A DNA stretch of 64,000 nucleotides from Microbacterium sp. CBA3102 (GCF_007954505.1 NZ_CP042412.1:3162001-3226000); one strand, 5' to 3'. Shown: positions 1 through 9,565, numbered from the stretch's first letter. Notes: a model not told the origin generated them from the letters alone. Translations and numbers: made by a program.

Positions 1-1101
1 GGTTCCCCGCTCGATGCGTCGGCGCGCGAAGCAGGGTACCGCGTCTTCAACGCCGACCCGAACGTCGGAGGGCGCTACTCAGCGCTCACAGCGTTCGGAC
101 TGGTGCCGACAGGTCTCGCGGGCGTCGACATCGACGAGCTGCTGAACGAAGCCGAGGCCTCGTCGCTCGAGGTGGCCGTCGACTCCGCCGAGAACCCGGC
201 GCTCCGCCTCGGTGCGGCCATCGCCGCGACGAACCCCCGTCGCGACAAGCTCGGTCTGATCACGGACGGCACGCACATCAAGGGTCTGCCGGACTGGATC
301 GAGCAGCTCATCGCCGAGTCCACCGGCAAGGACGGTACCGGTATCCTCCCGGTCGTCCTCCTTCCGGTCTCGCCGGAGCTCGACCCGGTGCCCGCCGACC
401 TGCAGATCGTGCGGCTCGTCGACGACGCGAACGAGTTCCACCTGCACGAACGCTACGAGGGCGAGATCCTCGTCAGCGGGACGCTCGGCGCGCAGCTCAT
501 CGTCTGGGAGTACGCGACCGCGATCGCGGGCCACCTGCTGCACATCAACCCCTTCGATCAGCCCGATGTCGAATCGGCCAAGGTCGCTGCCCGTGGCCTT
601 CTCGACGCACGCCCCGAGCCGACCGCCCCGGCCTTCGTCGAGAACGGCGTCGAGGTGCGTGTGTCCGACCCGGCACTCGCGGCCTCCGGCACCGTCGAGG
701 GCGTCCTGGACGCACTCTGGGCGCAGCTCCCCGCCGACGGCTACGTGTCGATCCAGGCCTACGTCAACCGGCTCGAGGTGCCTCAGCTCCAGGGGCTGCG
801 CGAACTGGTGGCCGCCGACTCCGGACGACCGACCACCTTCGGATGGGGTCCGCGGTTCCTGCACTCGACCGGCCAGTATCACAAGGGCGGTCCCGCGCAG
901 GGGGTGTTCCTGCAGATCCTCGAGCGCACGGACGTCGATCTCGAGATCCCGGATCGTCCCTTCACCTTCGGGCAGCTCATCCAGGCCCAGGCCGCCGGTG
1001 ACGCCGCTGTGCTCGCCGAGCACGGACGTCCCGTCGTCACGCTGACGATCACCGAGTCCTCGGACGACGTGCTCGCCCTCTTCGAAGCCGCACAGAAGTA
1101 A
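1..1101 (+). CDS. pgi: Glucose-6-phosphate isomerase, 5' end outside window
   Basis: Glycolytic and pentose-phosphate enzyme that interconverts glucose-6-phosphate and fructose-6-phosphate in the cytoplasm. The frame is open from the first base, so the N-terminal part lies upstream; about 366 codons are present. The visible part shows the SIS-type fold of the family: a segment with NADPNVGGRYSALTAFGLVP, then a C-terminal domain ending in the segment with STGQYHKGGP that belongs to the bacterial transaldolase-linked isomerase type. It stops 21 bp before zwf. Sitting directly ahead of zwf-opcA-pgl it forms the usual actinobacterial pentose-phosphate cluster. In some actinobacteria this gene is fused to transaldolase; whether that applies here cannot be seen. 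Confidence 0.9.
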   Translation, partial: GSPLDASAREAGYRVFNADPNVGGRYSALTAFGLVPTGLAGVDIDELLNEAEASSLEVAVDSAENPALRLGAAIAATNPRRDKLGLITDGTHIKGLPDWIEQLIAESTGKDGTGILPVVLLPVSPELDPVPADLQIVRLVDDANEFHLHERYEGEILVSGTLGAQLIVWEYATAIAGHLLHINPFDQPDVESAKVAARGLLDARPEPTAPAFVENGVEVRVSDPALAASGTVEGVLDALWAQLPADGYVSIQAYVNRLEVPQLQGLRELVAADSGRPTTFGWGPRFLHSTGQYHKGGPAQGVFLQILERTDVDLEIPDRPFTFGQLIQAQAAGDAAVLAEHGRPVVTLTITESSDDVLALFEAAQK

Positions 1102-1122
1102 CAGCAGGAGAATCCCCCACTG

Positions 1123-2673
1123 ATGTCTGTTCCCCTCTCGCGCGGGCACAACCCGCTGCGTGACCCCGATGACCGCCGCCTCAATCGGATCGCGGGGCCC
1201 AGCGCCCTCGTGATCTTCGGCGTCACCGGTGACCTCTCACGCAAGAAGCTGATGCCCGCGGTCTACGATCTCGCCAACCGCGGGCTGCTTCCTCCGGGGT
1301 TCGCCCTGGTCGGGTTCGCTCGCCGGGACTGGGAAGACCAGGACTTCGCGCAGGTCGTCTACGACGCGGTGAAGGAGCACGCCCGGACGCCGTTCCGCGA
1401 AGAGACGTGGACTCAGCTGCTGCAGGGCATCCGCTTCGTCTCGGGTGAGTTCGACAACCCGGACTCGTTCCACAAGCTTCGTGAGACCGTCGAGAAGCTC
1501 GACCTCGAACGCGGCACCATGGGGAACCACGCGTTCTACCTGTCGATCCCGCCGAAGGACTTCCCGCTCGTCGCCAAGCAGCTGAAGGATTCCGGGCTCG
1601 TCGGCGAGAACAGCGACGATGACGAGCGCTGGCGGCGGGTGGTGATCGAGAAGCCCTTCGGACATGACCTCGAGTCCGCGCGTGCCCTCAACGCTGCGCT
1701 CGAAGTGGCCTTCCCGGCCGACTCGATCTTCCGCATCGACCACTACCTGGGCAAGGAGACGGTCCAGAACATCCTGGCGCTGCGCTTCGCGAACGAGTTG
1801 TACGAGCCGATCTGGAACCGCAACTACGTCGATCATGTGCAGATCACCATGGCCGAGGACATCGGCGTGGGCGGCCGGGCCGGTTACTACGACGGCATCG
1901 GCGCCGCGCGCGACGTGATTCAGAACCACCTCCTCCAGCTCCTCGCCCTGACCGCCATGGAAGAGCCGATCAGCCTGTCGGCTGCGGACCTGCGTGCTGA
2001 GAAGGAGAAGGTGCTCGCTGCCGTCCACGTCCCGGAGGACCTCTCCCTCGCCACCGCGCGTGGGCAGTACGACGGCGGCTGGCAGGGCGGCGAGCAGGTG
2101 ACCGGCTTCCTGGCGGAGGAGGGGATGAACCCCGAGTCGACCACGGAGACCTACGCGGCCATCAAGCTCGAGATCGACACGCGTCGGTGGGCCGGGGTGC
2201 CGTTCTACCTGCGCACCGGCAAGCGTCTCGGACGCCGTGTGACCGAGATCGCCGTGGTCTTCAAGCGCGCACCCCAGCACCTGTTCGGGCGTGGCAACGC
2301 CTCGGAACTCGGACAGAATGCGCTCGTCATCCGGGTGCAGCCCGACGAGGGCGTCACCATCCGGTTCGGCTCGAAGGTTCCGGGCAGCGGATCCAACGTC
2401 CGCGACGTCACGATGGACTTCGGCTACGGCCACGCGTTCACCGAGGCGAGCCCCGAGGCGTACGAGCGTCTGATCCTCGACGTCCTCCTGGGCGACCCGC
2501 CGCTGTTCCCGCGGCACGAGGAGGTCGAGCTCTCCTGGAAGATTCTCGATCCCGTCGAGAAGTACTGGGCCGCCGAGGGCGGCCCGGTCGAGCAGTACGC
2601 GCCAGGCTCGTGGGGACCGGCATCAGCCGACGACCTGCTGGCCCGCGATGGACGAGTCTGGAGACGCCCGTGA
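1123..2673 (+). CDS. zwf: Glucose-6-phosphate 1-dehydrogenase
   Basis: Oxidises glucose-6-phosphate to 6-phosphogluconolactone with NADP+, the entry step of the oxidative pentose-phosphate pathway. The protein is 516 aa, the normal length. A dinucleotide-binding segment VIFGVTGDLSRKKLMPA lies near residues 30-47, and the substrate-binding/active-site motif RIDHYLGKE is at about residues 204-212. An AGGAG ribosome-binding site lies just ahead of the ATG. The stop codon overlaps the GTG start of opcA by 4 bases (GTGA), so translation of the two is probably coupled. The long open frame on the opposite strand is a GC-driven shadow. Confidence 0.97.
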   Translation: MSVPLSRGHNPLRDPDDRRLNRIAGPSALVIFGVTGDLSRKKLMPAVYDLANRGLLPPGFALVGFARRDWEDQDFAQVVYDAVKEHARTPFREETWTQLLQGIRFVSGEFDNPDSFHKLRETVEKLDLERGTMGNHAFYLSIPPKDFPLVAKQLKDSGLVGENSDDDERWRRVVIEKPFGHDLESARALNAALEVAFPADSIFRIDHYLGKETVQNILALRFANELYEPIWNRNYVDHVQITMAEDIGVGGRAGYYDGIGAARDVIQNHLLQLLALTAMEEPISLSAADLRAEKEKVLAAVHVPEDLSLATARGQYDGGWQGGEQVTGFLAEEGMNPESTTETYAAIKLEIDTRRWAGVPFYLRTGKRLGRRVTEIAVVFKRAPQHLFGRGNASELGQNALVIRVQPDEGVTIRFGSKVPGSGSNVRDVTMDFGYGHAFTEASPEAYERLILDVLLGDPPLFPRHEEVELSWKILDPVEKYWAAEGGPVEQYAPGSWGPASADDLLARDGRVWRRP

Positions 2674-3605
2674 TCATCGATCTTCCCGACACCACCGTCA
2701 GCCAGGTCGCGAAGCAGCTGGTCAAGGTACGCGAGGAGGGCGGCGCCGTCGCTCTCGGTCGTGTCCTCACCCTGGTCATCTCCGCACGCAACGGGGTGGC
2801 CGAGGCCGCCATCGATGCCGCCAACGATGCGTCCCGCGAGCACCCCATGCGCGTCATCGTGCTCACGACCGGCGAAGGGGATTCCCGCCTCGATGCGCAG
2901 ATCCGCGTCGGCGGGGACGCCGGCGCCAGCGAGGTCGTCGTCCTCCGTGCCTTCGGTGACGCCGCCAGCAACGAGGAGAGCCTGATCACCGGCCTCCTCC
3001 TGCCGGATGCTCCCGTCGTCGCGTGGTGGCCCGAAGCAGCTCCGGTCGCACCGGCGCAGTCACCACTCGGCAAGATCGCCCAGCGACGCATCACGGATGC
3101 GGCGACGGCGAGCGACGTCCGCGACCGGCTCGCCCTCCTCGGCGAGACCCACGCCCCCGGTGACACCGACCTCGCCTGGACCCGGCTGACGCACTGGCGT
3201 GAACAACTGGCGGCCGTGCTGGATCAGCCGCCCTACGAGCCGATCACCGGCGTCGAGGTCCGTGGAGCCGCGGCTTCCCCGTCCACCGCTCTGCTGGCCG
3301 CCTGGCTGCAGATGGCGCTCGAGGTTCGGGTGCGCTGGTCGTACGAGGATCCTGAGCACTGGGAAGAGGGCATCAAGTCCGTGCGCCTGACCCGTGAGTC
3401 CGGCGACATCCTGCTGGAGCGCCCGACGCCGGGCGTCGCGGTGCTCACGCAGCCCGGACAGCCGAACCACGACCTCCACCTGCCGCGCCGGACCCTTCGT
3501 GAGTGCCTCGCGGAGGAGCTGCGTCGGTTGGACCCCGATGTCCTGTACGGTCGAGTCATCACCGAGGGCTGGGAGAAGCTGGGTCCGCCCGAGACTGGAG
3601 AGTGA
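2670..3605 (+). CDS. opcA: Glucose-6-phosphate dehydrogenase assembly protein OpcA
   Basis: Partner or activator of Zwf known from cyanobacteria and actinobacteria, needed for full activity of the dehydrogenase in several species. The gene encodes 311 aa from a GTG (protein begins MIIDLPDTTV). I chose this GTG because it overlaps the zwf stop by 4 bases; the frame is open further upstream, but that part lies inside zwf. Family features include the N-terminal helix with SQVAKQLVKVREEGGAVALGR, an internal LLLPDAPVVAWWP segment and a C-terminal PGQPNHDLHLPRR segment. It is followed after 5 bp by pgl. Confidence 0.93.
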   Translation: MIIDLPDTTVSQVAKQLVKVREEGGAVALGRVLTLVISARNGVAEAAIDAANDASREHPMRVIVLTTGEGDSRLDAQIRVGGDAGASEVVVLRAFGDAASNEESLITGLLLPDAPVVAWWPEAAPVAPAQSPLGKIAQRRITDAATASDVRDRLALLGETHAPGDTDLAWTRLTHWREQLAAVLDQPPYEPITGVEVRGAAASPSTALLAAWLQMALEVRVRWSYEDPEHWEEGIKSVRLTRESGDILLERPTPGVAVLTQPGQPNHDLHLPRRTLRECLAEELRRLDPDVLYGRVITEGWEKLGPPETGE

Positions 3606-3610
3606 CGTCG

Positions 3611-4390
3611 ATGCAGGTATCATCCGCAGAGAAGCGGGTCGTGGTGGAATCCACACCTGCCGCCCTCGCCCACCGTGTCGCCGATCGATTCCTGACGCGT
3701 GTCCGCGCGCGCACGAGGAACGGTCGTCTGGCCCACATCGCCCTGACCGGCGGATCGATGGGCGGAGCGGTGTTGCGCGCGACCCTGGAAGACCCTCGGT
3801 CGGCCGAGATCGACTGGTCGCTGGTGCACTTCTGGTGGGGTGACGAGCGATTCGTTCCGCGCGATGACGCCGACCGCAATTCCCTGCAGTCGCGGCAGGC
3901 TCTGCTCGACCACATCCCGGTACCCGCCGAGAACGTGCATGAGGTGGCCGGCCCCGACACCGGGCTCACTCTGGACGAGTCTGCCGCAGCCTATGCGGCG
4001 GAGCTCGCCCGCTTCGGCACCGAAGACCACGCATGGCCGTCCTTCGCCGTGTGCTTCCTCGGAGTGGGACCCGACGGCCACGTCGCCTCGCTCTTCCCCG
4101 ACCGGGATGAGGTCACGGTCACGGATGCCGCAGTGCTCGCCGTCCGTGACTCGCCCAAGCCGCCGCCGGAGCGTGTGACGCTCACACGTCCGGTGCTGAA
4201 CTCGTCGAAGCGCGTCTGGCTGGTGCTGACCGGCGCAGACAAGGCCTCTGCCCTGGGTCTGGCCCTCGCCGGTGCCAGCTACACGAGCGTGCCCGCCGCC
4301 GGCGCCAAGGGACGCAAGCGCACGGTGTTCTTCGTGGACGAGGCCGCCGCCGCCGAGGTCTCCCCCGACCTCATCGATCAGGCCTACTGA
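3611..4390 (+). CDS. pgl: 6-phosphogluconolactonase
   Basis: Hydrolyses 6-phosphogluconolactone to 6-phosphogluconate, the second step of the oxidative pentose-phosphate pathway. The product is 259 aa from the ATG at 3611, preceded by a GGAGAG box; the frame is open upstream but only as an overlap with opcA. NagB/SugI-type family motifs are visible: LTGGSMG near the N-terminus, VHFWWGDERFVP, and GVGPDGHVASLFP. The gene closes the pgi-zwf-opcA-pgl operon. A short gap of 26 bp separates it from the convergent transporter gene. Confidence 0.95.
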   Translation: MQVSSAEKRVVVESTPAALAHRVADRFLTRVRARTRNGRLAHIALTGGSMGGAVLRATLEDPRSAEIDWSLVHFWWGDERFVPRDDADRNSLQSRQALLDHIPVPAENVHEVAGPDTGLTLDESAAAYAAELARFGTEDHAWPSFAVCFLGVGPDGHVASLFPDRDEVTVTDAAVLAVRDSPKPPPERVTLTRPVLNSSKRVWLVLTGADKASALGLALAGASYTSVPAAGAKGRKRTVFFVDEAAAAEVSPDLIDQAY

Positions 4391-4416
4391 ACGGACATCG
4401 CGGCTGGGGTGCCGTT

Positions 4417-5544
4417 CTAGGGCTGTTCCGGCGAACCGGAGCGCCACGGCTGCTCGCGCGGATCCTCCGGGTTGTCCGGACGATCCGTGGCCCCGGGGGT
4501 ACCGGGAGAGGCCGGAGGGGGTACGGACGTGCCGGCAGCGGCCGGTGTGGTCTGGGCCGTGTCCGGCGAGGTGCTGCCGCGCGCGATCCCCAGCTCCTGG
4601 CTCTCGCTGAGCACCTGCGGGTGGTAGCGGGCGAGCCCGACGACTCCCCACACCGCGATGGCGCCCGCGATCACGAAGATCGCCATCACCCAGGGGGGAG
4701 CTGCCGCGGCTTCACCGAGGACGACCATGCCGATGACGACGGCGACGAGCGGATCGACGACCGTGAGCCCGGCGATGACGAGGTCGGGCGGACCCGAGCT
4801 GTACGCGGTCTGCACGAAGTAGCCACCGACGGCTGCTGCGGCGACGAGCGCGAGCACGCAGATCGCCGTGATCCACTCGAACTGCCCGGCCTCGATGCGC
4901 TTGATGACGACCTTCGCGAGCGTGGCGACGAAACCGTAGAGCACGCCGGCGCCGATCACGTAGAACAGCGCACGCATGCGGTGCCGGAGTATGAGCCAGC
5001 CGCCGCCGAGGATGATGATGACCACCAGGAGCAGAGCGAGGATCACGAAGAGCTCACGATCGGTCACCTCCTGCTCGGTCGCATAGATCGCCGCGAAGAA
5101 GACGAAGAGGAAGATGCCGCCGACGCAGCACACGATGGCGGTGAGCGACTGTTTCGTCGGAGCATGACCGGAGACCCGCGCATTCAGGAGGGTCGTGATC
5201 ACGAGAGCGATCGCCCCGAGGGGCTGGACGACGATCAGCGGGGCCTTCACCAGAGCCGCGAGCTGGCAGACCACGGCGAGCCCGAGCATCAACGTGCCGA
5301 TGAGCCACGACGGCCGCGTCAGCAGGCGCCGGATCTGATCGAAGCTGAGTCCTGACGCTCCGTCGGAGCCGCTGAGACGCTCGACCTTCTCCACGCCGCG
5401 GTGCTGATACTGCGCTCCCAGCGACATGAAGACGGCGCCGGCGAGGGCGAGAGGGATCCCCAGAAGCAGACCGGGGTTCTGAAAGGCGCCGACGAGCTGG
5501 TCGCCGACGTCGTCCACCGCGTTCATCCACACCCCAGCAGTCAC
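4417..5544 (-). CDS. DMT-family (EamA-like) membrane transporter
   Basis: Integral membrane protein of 375 aa with about nine hydrophobic segments and a disordered Pro/Thr-rich cytoplasmic tail of roughly 60 residues. The repeated small-residue helices and the segment VVDPLVAVVIGMVVLGEA are typical of drug/metabolite transporter superfamily members, including NIPA-like magnesium transporters. The substrate cannot be told from sequence. The start is a GTG at 5544, with a TAGGCT box ending 7 bases upstream, so the mRNA is probably leaderless. It is divergent from def, and the two -10 boxes lie only 19 bp apart. Confidence 0.8.
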   Translation of the reverse strand: MTAGVWMNAVDDVGDQLVGAFQNPGLLLGIPLALAGAVFMSLGAQYQHRGVEKVERLSGSDGASGLSFDQIRRLLTRPSWLIGTLMLGLAVVCQLAALVKAPLIVVQPLGAIALVITTLLNARVSGHAPTKQSLTAIVCCVGGIFLFVFFAAIYATEQEVTDRELFVILALLLVVIIILGGGWLILRHRMRALFYVIGAGVLYGFVATLAKVVIKRIEAGQFEWITAICVLALVAAAAVGGYFVQTAYSSGPPDLVIAGLTVVDPLVAVVIGMVVLGEAAAAPPWVMAIFVIAGAIAVWGVVGLARYHPQVLSESQELGIARGSTSPDTAQTTPAAAGTSVPPPASPGTPGATDRPDNPEDPREQPWRSGSPEQP

Positions 5545-5550
5545 GATATG

Positions 5551-5581
5551 AGCCTACCTGCCGCATCGTGCCGACTAGGGT
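5551..5581. promoter_or_regulatory. Back-to-back leaderless promoters for the DMT transporter and def
   Basis: On the minus strand TAGGCT (5556-5551) precedes the GTG at 5544 by 7 bases; on the plus strand TAGGGT (5576-5581) precedes the GTG at 5588 by 7 bases. The spacing puts each transcription start at or on the first base of the start codon. The -10 boxes face away from each other with 19 bp between them, so their -35 regions must overlap the other promoter. Confidence 0.65.
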
Positions 5582-5587
5582 TGTGAC

Positions 5588-6154
5588 GTGGCTGTACTAC
5601 CGATTCGCATCATGGGCGACCCCGTCCTGCACTCCCCCGCTTCACCCGTCGACGAGATCACGGACGAGATCCGCACCCTCGTCGAGGACATGTTCGAGAC
5701 GATGGACACCGCCCCGGGCGTCGGGCTCGCCGCGCCTCAGGTCGGTGTCCCCCTGCGCATCTACACCTATGCCTACGTCGACGACGACGACGAGCCCTGG
5801 CGCGGCGTGCTCATCAATCCGGAGCTCTGGATGGTTCCCCTGGAGCCGGGCGACCCCGACCCGGAGCTGGAGTCGGAGGGCTGCCTGTCCTTCCCCGGCG
5901 AGCGGTTCCCGCTTCGACGCTCCGAGCACGTCCACGTCACAGCGACCGACCTCGACGGGCAGCCTGTCTCGATCGACGTGGACGGATGGCGTGCCCGCAT
6001 CATGCAACACGAGTTCGACCACCTCGACGGCATCCTCTACGTGGATCGACTCTCCGACGGGGACTGGAAGACCGTGCAGAAGATCGCGCGCAAGCGTGGA
6101 TGGGGACGCCCGGGCGCGAGTTGGATGCCCGGCGTCGACGACCTCGAAGGATGA
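5588..6154 (+). CDS. def: Peptide deformylase
   Basis: Removes the formyl group from the N-terminal methionine of new proteins; a metal-dependent cytoplasmic hydrolase. The product is 188 aa with all three deformylase motifs: GVGLAAPQVG (motif 1), EGCLSFPG (motif 2, metal-binding Cys) and QHEFDHLDG (motif 3, HExxH-type metal site). The GTG start is probably read from a leaderless mRNA (TAGGGT 7 bases upstream). The stop overlaps the ATG of the next gene (ATGA), so the lipoprotein gene is probably co-translated. Confidence 0.97.
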   Translation: MAVLPIRIMGDPVLHSPASPVDEITDEIRTLVEDMFETMDTAPGVGLAAPQVGVPLRIYTYAYVDDDDEPWRGVLINPELWMVPLEPGDPDPELESEGCLSFPGERFPLRRSEHVHVTATDLDGQPVSIDVDGWRARIMQHEFDHLDGILYVDRLSDGDWKTVQKIARKRGWGRPGASWMPGVDDLEG

Positions 6155-6648
6155 CCCGAATGAAGCTCCATCCCGGACTCTCCCTGTTCCTCGCCACCGG
6201 CGCCCTGACCCTCTCGGTCGTTCTGACCGGTTGTGGTGGATCCGCCTCCGCACCGGATCCGAGCTCGACGGCGGACGGCGCGGAGACCGGAAACGTCACG
6301 ACTCCTGCCGTGCAGGTCGGCGATTGCCGCCTCGAAGCCGCCTCCGGGATGCCCGAGGACGCCGAGGTCGTGCCGTGCGACGAACCGCACGACGAAGAGG
6401 TCTTCCACCAGGTCACCGTGCGGGAGGAGGACTTCAGCGTCGAAACGGTCGACGCATACACGACGGAGTGCGTGGGTGAGGCGTTCACCGAGTTCGTCGG
6501 AGTCGCGCGAGAGGAGTCGGCACTCATCGTGTATCTGATCCCCCCCACGGCCGAGACCTGGGACCAGCCCGACGGACGCGTGCTCTCCTGCCTGCTCGCC
6601 GATCCGGCCGGCCCCGTCGAAGGAACGCTCGAGGGCGCGGCCCGCTGA
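6151..6648 (+). CDS. Putative secreted lipoprotein, unknown role
   Basis: Encodes 165 aa with a type II signal peptide: basic start, hydrophobic core LSLFLATGALTLSVVL and lipobox LTGC with the acylated Cys at about residue 28. The mature part begins with a Ser/Ala/Asp-rich linker. It then has a domain with paired cysteines (VGDCRLE, EVVPCDEPHDEEVFHQ, TTECVGEAF, VLSCLLAD), a layout seen in septum-formation-like (DUF4352/septum formation) domains of actinobacterial membrane proteins. ATG 6151 overlaps the def stop; a second ATG at 6160 gives a more typical signal peptide and may be the real start. Confidence 0.75.
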   Translation: MTRMKLHPGLSLFLATGALTLSVVLTGCGGSASAPDPSSTADGAETGNVTTPAVQVGDCRLEAASGMPEDAEVVPCDEPHDEEVFHQVTVREEDFSVETVDAYTTECVGEAFTEFVGVAREESALIVYLIPPTAETWDQPDGRVLSCLLADPAGPVEGTLEGAAR

Positions 6649-6681
6649 CCATCCGCACCGGGTGCGCAGAGCGCCCGTGGG

Positions 6682-6721
6682 AATGACGAAAGCCCCCTCC
6701 GAAGAGGGGGCTTTCGTCATT
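6682..6721. terminator. Bidirectional hairpin terminator
   Basis: A perfect inverted repeat with 18-base arms (AATGACGAAAGCCCCCTC and its complement) around the loop CGAA. With A-runs on one side and T-runs on the other it can end the def-lipoprotein transcript on the plus strand and the tRNA-Asn transcript on the minus strand. Confidence 0.85.
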
Positions 6722-6796
6722 GGCTCCCCGGCTTGGACTCGAACCAAGAACCTGCCGGTTAACAGCCGGCTGCTCTGCCAATTGAGCTACCGAGGA
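6721..6796 (-). tRNA. tRNA-Asn (anticodon GTT)
   Basis: The minus strand reads as a 76-base cloverleaf with an encoded CCA end. The acceptor arm TCCTCGG pairs with CCGGGGA (one T-G pair), the D loop holds AGCTCAATTGGCAGAGC, the anticodon arm is CCGGCTGTTAACCGG with anticodon GTT, and the T arm holds GGTTCGAGTCC. It ends directly at the hairpin terminator. Confidence 0.95.
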
Positions 6797-6892
6797 ATGC
6801 GCCCGCTGCGCGGGCAACTCGACAAGCTTAGCAAACTCCCGACGAAGTTCATGACACCGGGGCGCCCTTCGCGCATGCCGGGCGTGTCGGCG

Positions 6893-7666
6893 TCAGCGCC
6901 GCGAATCCGACTCCGCGTTCGGCACCCAGAGCAGATCCCGGCCGACACCGCGGGCGACCACATGACCGCCACGGAGCATGAGAGTCTCGGCGTTCAGTTC
7001 GCGGATGAAGTCCGCGTCGTTCGTGACGAGCAGCGCCGCCATCGACTGTTCCTTGCGGCGACGGGTGATCGCATCGAAGACCACGGGGCGGACCTCGAGG
7101 TCGAGGTTGGCGAGCACCTCGTCCGCGATGAGCACCCGCGGCTCGAGGACGAAGGAGCGGGCGATCGCCACGCGCTGGCGCATACCGGCGCTGAGCTCAT
7201 AGGGGAACTTCGCCGCCGTCCCGAGCGGAAGGTGGAGTTCGTCCAGGAGCGTGGCCACGCGGATCGACAGAGCCTTGGTGTTGACCCGCCGTTCGCGGAT
7301 CAGGATCGGTTCGGCGATCACCTCGTTGACCGTCAGGCGCGGCGGAAGATCGGCGCCCGCCCCTTGGGGGACGAAACCGGCGCGATAGGTGAGGATCCGG
7401 TGCTTGCGTCCGGGGCGGCGGACGTCCACCCCACACACCTGCGCGCTGCCCCCGACGACCCTCACCGAGGGATCGGTGGAGCCGGCGAGGGCCGCCACCA
7501 GCGTCGACTTCCCGGATCCGGTCGGCCCCGCGACGCAGATGAGCTCCCCGGGCGCGAGCGAGAACGTGACACCGTCGACGGCCCGCGTCGGCATGCCATG
7601 ACCGATCCGGTCGATCACCAGATCGGAGCAATCGATGGCGTTCGTGGGTTCGGGCTTGCGGGACAT
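6893..7666 (-). CDS. ABC transporter ATP-binding protein
   Basis: A 257-aa single-domain ABC ATPase. Walker A is GPTGSGKST (near residue 50), the Q-loop segment is VPQGAGADLPPRLTVNEV, the signature is YELSAGMRQRVAIARS, and Walker B is PRVLIADEVLANLD. The signature reads LSAGM rather than LSGGQ and Walker B ends in EVLAN rather than EPTSA, so it is a diverged member of the oligopeptide/lipoprotein-type ATPases. No permease gene is adjacent; its partner must lie elsewhere, so the substrate is unknown. It is followed upstream by dnaG on the same strand after 36 bp. Confidence 0.85.
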   Translation of the reverse strand: MSRKPEPTNAIDCSDLVIDRIGHGMPTRAVDGVTFSLAPGELICVAGPTGSGKSTLVAALAGSTDPSVRVVGGSAQVCGVDVRRPGRKHRILTYRAGFVPQGAGADLPPRLTVNEVIAEPILIRERRVNTKALSIRVATLLDELHLPLGTAAKFPYELSAGMRQRVAIARSFVLEPRVLIADEVLANLDLEVRPVVFDAITRRRKEQSMAALLVTNDADFIRELNAETLMLRGGHVVARGVGRDLLWVPNAESDSRR

Positions 7667-7702
7667 GTCTCCATCCTGCCCGCTGCGCGATGCCGCGCGG
7701 GG

Positions 7703-9565
7703 TTACGACTCGGCGAAGCGTTGACGCTCGGCGTCGATGTCGCGCAGGCGCATGCGCAGCGCACGTCCGCCGTCGGAGTCTGCGGGCACACGCTGCACCG
7801 CCCCGAGGAGCTCCTGCTTCTCGGACTCGAGCTGGCGCAGCACGAGTCTGCGGGCCAGGTCTGAAACGGTCGCGACGGCACGCTCCTCGTCGCGCGCAGG
7901 GAACGGAGTCATCAGCAGTTCACCGGCGAGCGAACGATACGGCTCACGCACCGCGTTCACCGCCTCCGTCACCCAGCCTGCCCTCGTCCGATCCGGCGCC
8001 CCCACCACGGCTTCGCGCACCGCGTCCAGCCCCGGAGTGCGGAACGGCACGGCCAGTGCCCTGCTCAGCAGTGCCTGGTCGACCTGATGCCCGTACTGCA
8101 GGGCGCCCATCAGGGCGTCGCGCTCGACGGCCACATCGGGGCTGCGCGGCAGAGTCGCCAGAGTGACCGGCGCCATCACGGGCGCACCCGTCGCCCCATC
8201 GACCTGCTGCGGAGCCTCCCGACGCACCGGCGGAGCCATCGAGGCACCGCGGGCCGCGCGCTCGACCTCGCTGCGCACCTCGGTCGGATCCATCCCGAGC
8301 CGGCGTGCCAGGACCCGTTCGTAGCCCGGGCGCAGAAGCCGGTCGCGGATCTCCGCCACGATCGGTGCAGCGGCGCGAAGAGCACCGACGCGTCCTTCCA
8401 CCGTGCCGAGGTCGAAGCCGGCCAGCTTGCGGTCGATCGCGAACTCGAACATCGGCTGCTTCTTGTCCATCAGTCCGCGCACGGCGGCGTCGCCCCGCTG
8501 GAGTCGCAGATCGCACGGGTCGAGCCCATCCGGTGCGACCGCGACGAAGGTCTGTGCGTTGAATCGATCGTCCTCGGTGAACGCACGCAGCGCCGCCTTC
8601 TGACCGGCCTCGTCGCCGTCGAACGTGAACACGACCTCCCCCGAGGCGTTGTCGTCGCCCATCACACGACGCAGCACCTTGATGTGCTCGGTGCCGAACG
8701 CCGTGCCACAGGTCGCGATGGCCGTCGTGAGACCGGCCAGGTGGCACGCCATCACGTCGGTGTACCCTTCGACCACCACGACACGTCGAGGATCACCCCG
8801 CGCGATGTCCCGCTTCGCGAGGTCGAGTCCGTAGAGGACCTGCGCCTTCTTGTAGATCGGGGTCTCCGGGGTGTTCAGATATTTGGGCCCGTTGTCGTCA
8901 TCGAAGAGCTTGCGCGCGCCGAATCCGATCGTCTGACCGGAGACGTCGCGGATGGGCCACACCAGACGCCCACGGAACCGGTCGTAGACCCCCCGCTGTC
9001 CGGTCGAGACGAGTCCTGCCGTGCTGAGTTCCTCGCGGGTGAACCCCTGCGCCGTGAGGGCCTTGAGCATCCCGTCCCACCCGCGCGGGGCGAACCCCAC
9101 TCCGAAGTGCGCGGCGGCACCGGCGTCGAATCCGCGTTCTCCGAGGAAGCGACGGCCGGCCTCGGCGTCCGGCGACAGCAGCTGCGCCCGGAAGAACTCC
9201 GCCGCCGCCGTGTTCGCCGCGTAGAGGCGACTTCGACCGCTCGTCTCCGGTGCCGCTCCCCCGTCTTCGTAGTGCAGGGTGTATCCGATGCGTCCGGCCA
9301 AGCGCTCGACGGCCTCAGTGAAGCTGATGTGATCCATCTCGCGCAGGAACGAGTAGACATCGCCCGACTCGCCGCAGCCGAAGCAGTGGTAATAACCCAC
9401 CTGCTGACGCACGTGAAAGCTGGGGCTCTTCTCATCGTGGAACGGGCACAGGCCCTTGAGCGATCCCACGCCGGCCGACTTGAGAGCGACCCGCTCACCG
9501 ACGATGTCCGCGATGTTCGTGCGCGCCTTGACCTCGTCGACGTCAGCCTGCCGGATGCGTGGCAT
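7703..9565 (-). CDS. dnaG: DNA primase
   Basis: Makes RNA primers at the replication fork. The product is 620 aa. A CHC2 zinc finger lies at residues 40-64 (C40, H43, C61, C64, in [12 protein letters not shown] and HCFGCG), followed by the Toprim domain with [10 protein letters not shown] and the acidic [12 protein letters not shown] segment; the C-terminal part would bind the replicative helicase. The start ATG overlaps the dgt stop by one base pattern ATGA, so dusB-dgt-dnaG behaves as an operon, the usual actinobacterial order. Confidence 0.97.
   Translation of the reverse strand: MPRIRQADVDEVKARTNIADIVGERVALKSAGVGSLKGLCPFHDEKSPSFHVRQQVGYYHCFGCGESGDVYSFLREMDHISFTEAVERLAGRIGYTLHYEDGGAAPETSGRSRLYAANTAAAEFFRAQLLSPDAEAGRRFLGERGFDAGAAAHFGVGFAPRGWDGMLKALTAQGFTREELSTAGLVSTGQRGVYDRFRGRLVWPIRDVSGQTIGFGARKLFDDDNGPKYLNTPETPIYKKAQVLYGLDLAKRDIARGDPRRVVVVEGYTDVMACHLAGLTTAIATCGTAFGTEHIKVLRRVMGDDNASGEVVFTFDGDEAGQKAALRAFTEDDRFNAQTFVAVAPDGLDPCDLRLQRGDAAVRGLMDKKQPMFEFAIDRKLAGFDLGTVEGRVGALRAAAPIVAEIRDRLLRPGYERVLARRLGMDPTEVRSEVERAARGASMAPPVRREAPQQVDGATGAPVMAPVTLATLPRSPDVAVERDALMGALQYGHQVDQALLSRALAVPFRTPGLDAVREAVVGAPDRTRAGWVTEAVNAVREPYRSLAGELLMTPFPARDEERAVATVSDLARRLVLRQLESEKQELLGAVQRVPADSDGGRALRMRLRDIDAERQRFAES

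Noticed and set aside
1237..2517. 426-codon open frame antisense to zwf
   Set aside because: It lies wholly over an intact zwf, is Arg/Val/Asp-rich and has no family motif; long antisense frames are normal at this GC content.
2187..3605. 472-codon version of opcA
   Set aside because: The extension overlaps zwf and lacks OpcA homology; the GTG at 2670 gives the normal length and a 4-base overlap.
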